Source: Balneolaceae bacterium (GTDB taxonomy: Bacteria > Bacteroidota > Rhodothermia > Balneolales > Balneolaceae). From it: a DNA stretch of 40,820 bases. Where the stretch lies: NCBI GenBank assembly GCA_007134085.1, contig SLLL01000017.1, positions 1 through 40,820 of the forward strand, in the 5' to 3' direction. The notes beneath the pieces were generated by a model. It did not search any database. It was not told where the DNA came from and saw only the letters and a program-made list of their open reading frames with translations. The position numbers were made by a program, and so were the translations under genes. Positions 34,001 to 40,820 of this stretch are shown piece after piece. How positions within the stretch are numbered: the first letter of the stretch is position 1; the number at the start of each line of letters is the position of its first letter.

Positions 34001-37000
34001 GTGCAGCCAATTCTGCCTGATGGGCGTTTGCCCTCAGGAGCTTCCATCGATGATTATGATGGGAAAATTTATATTGATATTGGCCTGGTTTCGGAGGATG
34101 TAATACCCAACTCAAAAATTAATACCGAAGATGGCCTCGCCCTCAATCCTGAAACATTGATTCTGGATAGTGCTACGAACCCACGGTCGGCACTGCCGGC
34201 TAACCCACCACCACCGGAGGGGCAATTTTCAAATGTAAACCGAAATCTTGAGGATGTTGGCCTTGATGGCCTTCCTAACTCAGGAGGTGTAAATGGATTA
34301 GATGAGCAGACTGTATTTGCAGACTTTGTAAATGAAATGCGTGAACAGTTTGGCGCTAATAGTGAAAAATTCCAGCGAATTCAGGCAGACCCCTCTAATG
34401 ACGATTATGTTTTCTACGGACAGTCTGACGTACAGGATAGGCCGCTGCATGAGCGTTTTCATCGTCTTCTCGGCTTCACTGATGGAAATACCCCGATCGA
34501 TCAAAGCGATAAGCGTGCCATAACCAACCGGCCTGATACGGAAGGGCTTGTGAATCCATCATCCGTGGCACTCACTAATGCCTATTTTCAGTATGAGGTA
34601 GCCTTTAACCCTGCCGATGAAGCGGGATTGGAGGCCGGCAGGCCGGAGTCTTTTATCATAGATCGCGTACCGGGCAGCCGCCAGCAGGACCGCTGGTATC
34701 AGGTACGAATTCCGCTCAGTGAGTTCAAACGCCAGATAGGCGATATCAACGACTTTCAGAATATAACCTACGTTCGTATATGGATGTCGGGCTATAAGCA
34801 GCCTTTTACCCTTCGTTTTGCCACGCTTGAATTTGTGGGAAGCCAGTGGCGGCAGGATGAAACCATCAACCAAAACAGTGACCCAACGGCTGAACTCCGC
34901 ATAAGCACCATAAACATTGAAGAGAACTCAAACCGCAGGCCAATTCCATACCGGCAGCCGTTTGGTGCAATCAGGGCGCAGAACAGGGGCAGCCAGCTGC
35001 AGTCACTACAGAACGAGCAGTCTATTGTACTGGATGTATCCAACCTTAGCCCCGGCGGTGTACAGCTGATAAAACGAGTTTACCCCGGTGGGCTTGACCT
35101 GCTAAATTACACCAACATGCGGATGTTTGTACATGGCGAAGGGTATGAAAACCGTGAAGATGCAGAGCTTGTGATGCGTTTCGGCAACGATCTTGAAAAC
35201 AACTACTATGAATACAGGCAGCCAGTAACGCCTTCTGACCCCAATTTTCCCTATTTACCGTTCGATCCCGGTAATTCGGGCCAGCTGCTTGATGAAGCCG
35301 AACGGGTATGGCTCTATGAGGAGAACAGTATGAATATTGTTCTATCTGCATTTAATCAATTAAAACAGTTGCGCGATCAGGAAGCAGGCACCGATTTCTC
35401 TGAGGTTTACGAACGCGCCGATATTCTGGAAGATGCTGTTCCGGGCGCTGTGGTGGCCATCAGGGGGAATCCTTCTCTTGGGCGTATTAGCGAGGTAGGT
35501 ATGGGTATAAGAAATCCGTTCGACCCTTCAGATCCATCAGGGAATGGTACTCCAATACTTAATGCACAGTTTTGGCTTAACGAGCTGCGTGTCTCCGGGT
35601 TTGATAATGAGCGAGGCTGGGCGGCATCAGCTAATTCAACGCTGCGCCTTGCCGATTTTGCCACTGTAAATGCCAACCTTTCAAGGCAAACTCAGGGTTT
35701 TGGCTCTATCGATTCCAGGCTGGGTCAGAGAAGGGTTAGTAACGAACTTGCGTACGATATCAACACTACTATAAACCTGGACAGTTTTATACCGGAACGG
35801 TACGGCTGGAATATACCGGTTAACCTTTCTGCGAGGCGTTCATCATCCATACCAAAATATCTGCCAAACCAGGGGGATATCCGTTTTTCTGAGTTTGAGG
35901 ATGCCGTTCTTGCACGTACTGATATTGGTACCGAGCAACAGGAGCTGTTAATCCAGCAGCAGAGGCGTGAAATTGAAACATTTACTGAAACGTATGCAAT
36001 AAATTTCTCAAATATTTCGAAACGAAATTCGCAGAATCCAATCACTCGTACTCTTGTTGATAACACCACACTTAATTACAACTACAACACCACGAACGGT
36101 AGAAATCCACAGTTCAGGTTTCAGGATAGCTGGAATTATAATGCATCGGTGCGATATAATTTAGCCATCAGAAATGTGAGGTTTTTGAGGCCATTTGGGT
36201 TTCTGGAAGATGTGCCGTTCTTAAACAGTATTTCCGGTTTTCAGCTGGGATATACCCCGAATAATATCACCACATCGCTTAGTACGCGGCGTGCTTACGA
36301 AGAGAGGAAACGCAGGATTCTACCGGGTGAAACTGAGCAGCCTCTGCAACAGACACACAGCTTTACCTACAACACGAATTTTGGTTTTGGGTACAACCTA
36401 ACCCGCTCCATCAACACATCTTTTCAGTCGCAAAGCGTATTCGATCTTGCCCGAATATCTGTTACAGAGGGGGAATTTCAGGGAGTTGACAGTACCGCTT
36501 ACGGCCTGTTGCCTTCGATGGATGTTTACCGTGACCTGATTACCGGCGATATTTCTCCACGCCGAAACAGTTATACAGAAAATTACACTGCAAGCTGGCA
36601 GCCGCGGTTCAATCAAACCCGCGCACTGAACTGGTTGTCGTACAATGCGCGCTACTCAGGCGGATTTAGGTGGGAAAACACACCATTTGGCTCTAATCTT
36701 GGAGCGAGGGTTTCGAACACATTCCGCCTCGATCATACCCTGCGCATTGACACAAATAACCTGTTTAACCGAATACCATTTTATGAAAATGCTGTATCGG
36801 CAGATAGCCAGGAACGAAGAGAAAGGCAGGCCATGAGAAACCGCAATAATGATGAAGATGAAGAGCTGGGATATACCTTCAGCGAGAACCTTGTTTATTT
36901 CAGCAGGAAAATGGCTTTGGCGCTGTTTAGCTTCCGCAGTATAGATATTACTTATAATGATGCAAAGTCATCGGCTCAGGCAGGTTATGAAGGTGGATCA

Positions 37001-38260
37001 CAATTTTTCGACCTTTTTTCAGCCGATTCTTTCACTCCATCGTTCGGGTACAGGCTCGGTATTGTGGAGCGCATATCGCAGGACAGGCTTATTGCTAATA
37101 CCGATGGCATGAGTACCATTCAGCTGCCTGCAAACAATACCTTTAATGATAACATCACACTTGGAACACAGCTTAGCCCATTTAGTAATGTAACGGTTGA
37201 CCTCAACTGGCAAACGCAGTGGGAAGAGCAGGTTACAGAATCCATCTCTCTGGATGCTGAGAATATGATCACATCGGTAAGAAGTGCTTCCGGTACGATC
37301 ACCTCCAGTGTGTGGGCATTCGGAGGCGGGTATGAAGATCTGTTCAGAAGCCAGCTTCAATCTGCATTTGATGGCATGAGTGATGTGGAGAATATCATTC
37401 GTGATCCGCAGGGAGAGACGAACACACTACTAAACCGGGTTAACCTGCAGAAAGATTTCAGGCAGGCGTATCTTGGCAGCTCAAATTCAACCGGTAAACG
37501 AAATTTTACGGCGATCCCAATGCCTAACTGGAGGGTAAACTGGTCGGGGCTTGAACGTATGATTCCTTTTGTAGGCGACTACATGCAAAGAGCCACTATC
37601 TCGCATGCATACACGGGACTTTACAGGCTGGGCTGGAATCTGAATAACGATCCCGGAGAAATCATCACAAGAAGAGTGGGGATATATACTGTTGAGGACA
37701 TCCGCTCTGAATTTGAACCAAATACGGTGAATATCGAAAGAAGATTTTCACCGCTTGTTCAGATGAATATCACCTGGGATAATGGATTGAGAACGCAGAT
37801 AGGCTATGAAAAAAGTAACATCACCAGCCTATCATTATCGAATACCCAGGTTATTGAACGCGTTTCTAAAGGGATGAGGTTTTCCGTTGCCTACACACTT
37901 CGAAACTTCCGTATTCCGTTTGTTCGCACACTCGCAAGCAATGTGGATTTAACATTGAATGGCAGCATTATTGAAGATACCGAACAGCGTTTTCTGCTTG
38001 ATGCCGACCTCGACAGAGCGCTTCAGCAGAACAGCCAAACGATTGAGCGCGACCCTTCCATTTATGATTTTACGCCGAGTCCGCCTACAGGCCAGTCACG
38101 TATCAACACATCTGCTGTGATTGGTTATCGGTTCTCAAATACCGTTCAGGCTAACTTTGAGTACGCTTTTAGCCAGATTCTTCCAAAATCATCCCGAACA
38201 TTCAAAAGAACCACCCACGATATTCGGTTCAATTTCAGGATAAATATCCGGTCTACGTAG
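31022..38260 (+). CDS. sprA: T9SS outer membrane translocon protein SprA (Sov)
   Basis: 2412 residues, the size expected for SprA, the giant 36-strand barrel through which T9SS cargo crosses the outer membrane. A GTG start (31022) gives a signal peptide ending near YAQ (residue 27). Recognisable segments include the early LRVNGVAQMNVGAS and LNIQGNIGDKLTIQTDWDTE, GIDYTINTITGFVSL-type repeats, YANGSLLQENVDYQVDYSFG, and the SprA marker FLDDFEGASIKVNLLNATRWHLA. The last third is long beta-strand-rich barrel sequence. The secreted GH13 enzyme in this window carries the matching sorting domain. Other T9SS core genes (porV, gldKLMN, porU) are not here, as T9SS genes are normally scattered. Confidence 0.97.
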   Translation: MFDLRRLIPLLLVSAVLLLGSGKIYAQNGVEEGAEEAISDTVSVPPSHAFLRAFRPIHAELISDPFLRSIPGLYFITLPLEEVEITIQPDGGFFIEKRIAGFRSGVPTSMSFEEYAALNRENAMRENWERLVFEARQREETQRGLLDFSLQIPGGSQSAFTTIFGKPEVNLRVNGVAQMNVGASVQRSEDPSLPPDQQTRVDPTFEQNLQLNIQGNIGDKLTIQTDWDTERTFDYQNRLNIVYQGYDDEIIKSIEMGNVSMNTGNSLIRGSGALFGIKSVAELGSLRLTSVLSQQDGESNVETIRGGSQERVIQLRPADYSDDRHFFLDFFTRQQFESSMANPQQLSQTLQIADVEIWILRENIQSDEGARLAVALAEKGVNQLPNGTFGPPDNRQDIFPEELLNQFRDPQVGISASDLGVQDSRNFEEGYFTLLQEGIDYTINTITGFVSLRRSLGSREVLAVAYSYRGAGNELINVGEINRGGGDRIFLKMLRPSNVSTDNILFPITMRNIYSLGVTNITRESLDIELQFTEENVARNRLPGRNTTLLQDLGLDRVDSQGALEPDNQIDFGTGTLDAQNGLIIFPYLEPFGNRLREVLEDSPASEEDINRLVYRELYTERQRNAAQSSKNSFYQFAGTSRGGAQENFNLGIALVEGSVRVYANGSLLQENVDYQVDYSFGSITILNDRYTAPGQDIRIEYENQSLTSIEQRTFTGLRAEYEVTNNFTLGGTFFRFSERPLDDKIRIGDEPISNSVFGLDANARFDTPFITRFIDSLPLLQTRERSEFTFSGEFAQLRPGVSETRAVRRAIRNNELFPDEEQGLSFLDDFEGASIKVNLLNATRWHLAAAPAAVPGYDPDRGFFEEDDFPGQPVSTQQSRLDRSDLRSKFSWYTIPRNISTILDNVEFTPESTPVRVTDVFPGRETQNPQEEIISTLDVFYNPTARGQYNYNMNLRHLLENEPENTWGGMTAVIPSGQEDFTQNNIEFLEFWVQPILPDGRLPSGASIDDYDGKIYIDIGLVSEDVIPNSKINTEDGLALNPETLILDSATNPRSALPANPPPPEGQFSNVNRNLEDVGLDGLPNSGGVNGLDEQTVFADFVNEMREQFGANSEKFQRIQADPSNDDYVFYGQSDVQDRPLHERFHRLLGFTDGNTPIDQSDKRAITNRPDTEGLVNPSSVALTNAYFQYEVAFNPADEAGLEAGRPESFIIDRVPGSRQQDRWYQVRIPLSEFKRQIGDINDFQNITYVRIWMSGYKQPFTLRFATLEFVGSQWRQDETINQNSDPTAELRISTINIEENSNRRPIPYRQPFGAIRAQNRGSQLQSLQNEQSIVLDVSNLSPGGVQLIKRVYPGGLDLLNYTNMRMFVHGEGYENREDAELVMRFGNDLENNYYEYRQPVTPSDPNFPYLPFDPGNSGQLLDEAERVWLYEENSMNIVLSAFNQLKQLRDQEAGTDFSEVYERADILEDAVPGAVVAIRGNPSLGRISEVGMGIRNPFDPSDPSGNGTPILNAQFWLNELRVSGFDNERGWAASANSTLRLADFATVNANLSRQTQGFGSIDSRLGQRRVSNELAYDINTTINLDSFIPERYGWNIPVNLSARRSSSIPKYLPNQGDIRFSEFEDAVLARTDIGTEQQELLIQQQRREIETFTETYAINFSNISKRNSQNPITRTLVDNTTLNYNYNTTNGRNPQFRFQDSWNYNASVRYNLAIRNVRFLRPFGFLEDVPFLNSISGFQLGYTPNNITTSLSTRRAYEERKRRILPGETEQPLQQTHSFTYNTNFGFGYNLTRSINTSFQSQSVFDLARISVTEGEFQGVDSTAYGLLPSMDVYRDLITGDISPRRNSYTENYTASWQPRFNQTRALNWLSYNARYSGGFRWENTPFGSNLGARVSNTFRLDHTLRIDTNNLFNRIPFYENAVSADSQERRERQAMRNRNNDEDEELGYTFSENLVYFSRKMALALFSFRSIDITYNDAKSSAQAGYEGGSQFFDLFSADSFTPSFGYRLGIVERISQDRLIANTDGMSTIQLPANNTFNDNITLGTQLSPFSNVTVDLNWQTQWEEQVTESISLDAENMITSVRSASGTITSSVWAFGGGYEDLFRSQLQSAFDGMSDVENIIRDPQGETNTLLNRVNLQKDFRQAYLGSSNSTGKRNFTAIPMPNWRVNWSGLERMIPFVGDYMQRATISHAYTGLYRLGWNLNNDPGEIITRRVGIYTVEDIRSEFEPNTVNIERRFSPLVQMNITWDNGLRTQIGYEKSNITSLSLSNTQVIERVSKGMRFSVAYTLRNFRIPFVRTLASNVDLTLNGSIIEDTEQRFLLDADLDRALQQNSQTIERDPSIYDFTPSPPTGQSRINTSAVIGYRFSNTVQANFEYAFSQILPKSSRTFKRTTHDIRFNFRINIRST

Positions 38261-38357
38261 ATATCATATGGTATCGGGAATTTAGATGGCAAGGAAAAGA
38301 TACCCTTGTGAGCTTTGGGTTTTATTGTTCAACCTATGAGCAGGGTTTTAACAAATG

Positions 38358-39584
38358 CTACTTCCCAAACGTTAAAACCTTAACCGGATCGGTTTTGGCG
38401 GCTACACGGGCGGGCAGCCACGATGCGAGGGTACAGAGCAAAATGGTAATTGCTGCTACAATCACAAAATCGAAAAACTGCGGTTCAACCGGGGCTGTGC
38501 TCATGTAGTAGTTCTCCTCAGAGAGAGGAATTATCTGAAAGGTAATCTGAAGCCAGTAAAAAAGCAGCGAAATGCCAATCCCTATAATTAGCCCTGAGAT
38601 CGCTACAAAAAGCCCCTCAAGAAGAAATATCTGGCGAATTGCCTTACTTTTTGCACCGATCGTCTTCAGGATGCCGATATCTTTAATCCGTTCCAGAACC
38701 ATCATCAACACGGTTCCAATCAGGTTAAATGCCGCTACGATAATCATCACACCGATAACAAGAGGAATGGTCTCTTCCTGCAAATCGATCCAGGCGAAGA
38801 TATTTCTGTAGCGCTGGTAGATACTTTCGGTAATGTAGGGAAAGCCAGTTCTGTTTCTTATTTCGGCATATACAGCTTCAATCTCATTAGGGTTTTCAAC
38901 ATTGATCTCAAGAATACTGGCATGCCTTGGATTTAAATTGAAGAGATTATTTACGAACTGAATATCAGCCAGGGCAAAATTATCATCGAAGCGGGCAATA
39001 CCGGTTTGGTATATCCCGGTGAGGGTGAACTGCTGAATTTCGGGCGAGTTGAAGGGGGAGGGAAGCCCATCAATGGCGTAGGTTGTAATTCTGTTGCCAA
39101 CATCAGCACCTATAGTCCGCGCAAGTGCACTGCCCAAAATGATGCCAGGCAGGCCGTTCTCCTGCACGCTGAGATTGTACTCTCCTGATATGATGTATGC
39201 CCGCAGATTTGTTACGTCGCCGGTTTCCGGTACTCCTTTTATAATTGTGCCGCTCACATCGCGTGTTGACTGTACCATCACCTGTCCGATGATTACGGGT
39301 TGCGATTCAGCTACTCCCGGAATGGCAGCAACATGCGCCTGAAGGGTATCAGCCCTGAACAGCGGCTCGCCAGTGTAAGAGGTAATGGTAACATGCGGGG
39401 CAAACCCAACAATTTTCTCGTTGATGGTGGATTTGAAACCATGAACAATTGAAAGGGCTATGAGCAAGCCGGCAGAACCGATGGCAACCCCGGCAATGGC
39501 CATAAATTTGATAAAAGAAAGAAACCGAGAATCTCGCTTGTTCCCCCTAAAGTACTTGCCGGCAATGTACCAGGTAAATTTCAT
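38358..39584 (-). CDS. LolC/LolE-type lipoprotein-releasing ABC permease
   Basis: 408 residues. One N-terminal membrane helix (about 24-45, FIKFMAIAGVAIGSAGLLIAL) is followed by a periplasmic domain (about 50-270) and three C-terminal helices. The FtsX signature is LMMVLERIKDIGILKTIGAKSKAIRQIFLLEG, with an RVAAKTDPVKVL end. This is the LolC/E class that, with the LolD ATPase, frees lipoproteins from the inner membrane for transfer to LolA. Many Bacteroidota carry a single LolC/E-like protein working as a homodimer. Its start lies 25 bp after lysS on the same strand, so it is probably co-transcribed with lysS. Confidence 0.9.
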   Translation of the reverse strand: MKFTWYIAGKYFRGNKRDSRFLSFIKFMAIAGVAIGSAGLLIALSIVHGFKSTINEKIVGFAPHVTITSYTGEPLFRADTLQAHVAAIPGVAESQPVIIGQVMVQSTRDVSGTIIKGVPETGDVTNLRAYIISGEYNLSVQENGLPGIILGSALARTIGADVGNRITTYAIDGLPSPFNSPEIQQFTLTGIYQTGIARFDDNFALADIQFVNNLFNLNPRHASILEINVENPNEIEAVYAEIRNRTGFPYITESIYQRYRNIFAWIDLQEETIPLVIGVMIIVAAFNLIGTVLMMVLERIKDIGILKTIGAKSKAIRQIFLLEGLFVAISGLIIGIGISLLFYWLQITFQIIPLSEENYYMSTAPVEPQFFDFVIVAAITILLCTLASWLPARVAAKTDPVKVLTFGK

Positions 39585-39609
39585 TTTCTTGTTACGAGTT
39601 GCGGGTTGG

Positions 39610-40820
39610 CTACTCAGGCCTCATCAAAGGAAAAAAGAGTACATCACGTATGGATTCGGAATTGGTCATGATCATCGCCAAGCGGTCGATACCAATACCA
39701 ATACCTGCCGTAGGCGGCATTCCGTACTCAATGGCTTTGAGAAAATCTTCATCGATGGCCATCGCCTCATCATCGCCTTCGCTGCGTAAACGTGCCTGAT
39801 CTTCAAAACGTCTGCGCTGGTCAACAGGATCATTTAACTCTGAAAACGCGTTGGCAATCTCCTTGCCGTTGCAGATGGCTTCGAATCGTTCTACAAGCCC
39901 TTCTTTGCTGCTGTGCTTTTTGGCAAGTGGACTCATCTCAATCGGGTAATCAGTAATGAAAACAGGCTGTATCAGCTTCGATTCCACGAATTCACCAAAA
40001 ATCTCATCGATGAGTTTGCCTTTGCCCATACCTTTTTCGATGTGAATACCGAGTGATTTTGCGATATTAGCGATCTCGTTCTCACTCTTTCCGTAAAGGT
40101 TGTGCCCCGTCTCTTTTTCAATTGCCTCGAACATGGGGATTCTCGGCCACGGCCGTTTGAAATCGATCTCATGTTCACCCACTTTTACAACAGTTGAACC
40201 GTGAAGCGTAATGGCCACCTGCTCAATCATCTCCTCCATAAAGTCCATCATCCAGTTGTAATCTTTATAAGCCACATAAAGCTCTACCTGGGTAAATTCC
40301 GGATTGTGGAAACGGGAGAGGCCCTCATTCCTGAAATCTTTAGAGAACTCATACACACCGTCAAATCCGCCAACAATCAAACGTTTTAGATAAAGCTCGT
40401 TTGCGATACGCAGATATAGGGGCATATCGAGGGCATTGTGATGAGTTTTGAACGGGCGGGCTGTTGCACCGCCATAAATTGGCTGTAGAATCGGAGTTTC
40501 AACTTCAAGATAGCCGCGTTCATTCATAAACTCCCGCATGGTTTGTACCATCTTTGTTCGCTTGATGAATGCATCTCGCACGTGCGGATTTACAACCAGA
40601 TCCACATAGCGCTGGCGATAACGCAGCTCTTTGTCGGAGAAGGCATCGTAGCGAACAATTTCGCCAGCTTCATTTTCTACCTCTTTGGGTGTAGGCAGTG
40701 GACGAACCGTCTTCCCAAGAAATGTAAACTCTTCGGCATGGATGGTGGTCTCACCGGTGCGGGTTTTGAAGATGAACCCTTTGATTCCCACAAAATCACC
40801 AATATCTGTTAGCTTCTTGA
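39610..40820 (-). CDS. lysS: Lysine--tRNA ligase, class II (5' end outside window)
   Basis: The frame stays open to the right edge, so the N-terminal start is missing; 403 residues are visible. The end of the OB-fold anticodon-binding domain reads [19 protein letters not shown]. The catalytic core follows with motif 1 ([25 protein letters not shown]), motif 2 ([23 protein letters not shown]), and motif 3 near the end ([22 protein letters not shown]), then [12 protein letters not shown]. All class II LysRS marks are intact. It charges tRNA-Lys in the cytoplasm and is probably the upstream partner of the LolC/E-like gene in one transcript. Confidence 0.97.
   Translation of the reverse strand, partial: KKLTDIGDFVGIKGFIFKTRTGETTIHAEEFTFLGKTVRPLPTPKEVENEAGEIVRYDAFSDKELRYRQRYVDLVVNPHVRDAFIKRTKMVQTMREFMNERGYLEVETPILQPIYGGATARPFKTHHNALDMPLYLRIANELYLKRLIVGGFDGVYEFSKDFRNEGLSRFHNPEFTQVELYVAYKDYNWMMDFMEEMIEQVAITLHGSTVVKVGEHEIDFKRPWPRIPMFEAIEKETGHNLYGKSENEIANIAKSLGIHIEKGMGKGKLIDEIFGEFVESKLIQPVFITDYPIEMSPLAKKHSSKEGLVERFEAICNGKEIANAFSELNDPVDQRRRFEDQARLRSEGDDEAMAIDEDFLKAIEYGMPPTAGIGIGIDRLAMIMTNSESIRDVLFFPLMRPE

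Noticed and set aside
1-40820. CRISPR arrays, tRNA or rRNA genes, and insertion sequences
   Set aside because: I found no regularly spaced repeats, no tRNA-like cloverleaf in the short spacers, and no transposase or integrase motifs in any frame.

Overview
The window looks like chromosomal DNA from a Gram-negative bacterium of the Bacteroidota/Balneolota kind, most likely a Balneolaceae relative. The reasons are: a full-length SprA (the outer-membrane translocon of the type IX secretion system, T9SS); a secreted amylase ending in a T9SS sorting domain with the 'YPNPFNPST' signature; a SusE/SusF-type starch-binding lipoprotein; a menaquinone operon; a bacillithiol gene (bshB1); and moderate-to-low GC. 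The lineage is inferred from gene content, not from a marker tree. Coding is dense, with no spacer above 300 bp. I saw no rRNA, tRNA, CRISPR array or recognisable insertion sequence.

Layout. (1) 1-1464: the 3' part of a hydantoinase/oxoprolinase B gene, convergent with bshB1. (2) 1595-8962: a dispersed MacAB-TolC-like export system. Two tandem FtsX/MacB-type permeases come first and TolC, the periplasmic adaptor and the ATPase come last, with a three-gene YqjD/YqjE-like membrane cassette between them. (3) 9120-13871: a same-strand run of a carotenoid-isomerase/desaturase-like flavoprotein, two rhomboid proteases, a small four-helix-bundle (S23) gene flanked by an imperfect inverted repeat, and ispG. 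(4) 13872-19388: a starch/maltodextrin locus with a SusE/F-like lipoprotein behind two LacI-type operators, a strong terminator, a LacI-family regulator, and a T9SS-exported GH13 enzyme. (5) 19686-24521 on the minus strand: menF-menD-menH-menB, tightly coupled. (6) 24664-27976: a DUF4290-like small protein, a cystathionine-beta-synthase-like enzyme, a DUF3467 protein and an unrecognised outer-membrane beta-barrel. (7) 28238-30725: lptG and lptF (minus strand), divergent from sprA (31022-38260). (8) 38358-40820: a LolC/E-type permease downstream of lysS, which runs off the right edge.

The genes fit an envelope-centred lifestyle: LPS transport (LptFG), lipoprotein release (LolC/E), T9SS secretion (SprA) of a polysaccharide-degrading enzyme, efflux, and respiration with menaquinone. 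IspG feeds isoprenoid precursors to both menaquinone and carotenoids. The most distinctive non-standard structures are the inverted-repeat-bounded S23 cassette between the second rhomboid gene and ispG, and the paired promoter/operator arrangement ahead of the SusE/F-like lipoprotein. I did not find a clearly new defence or mobile system.
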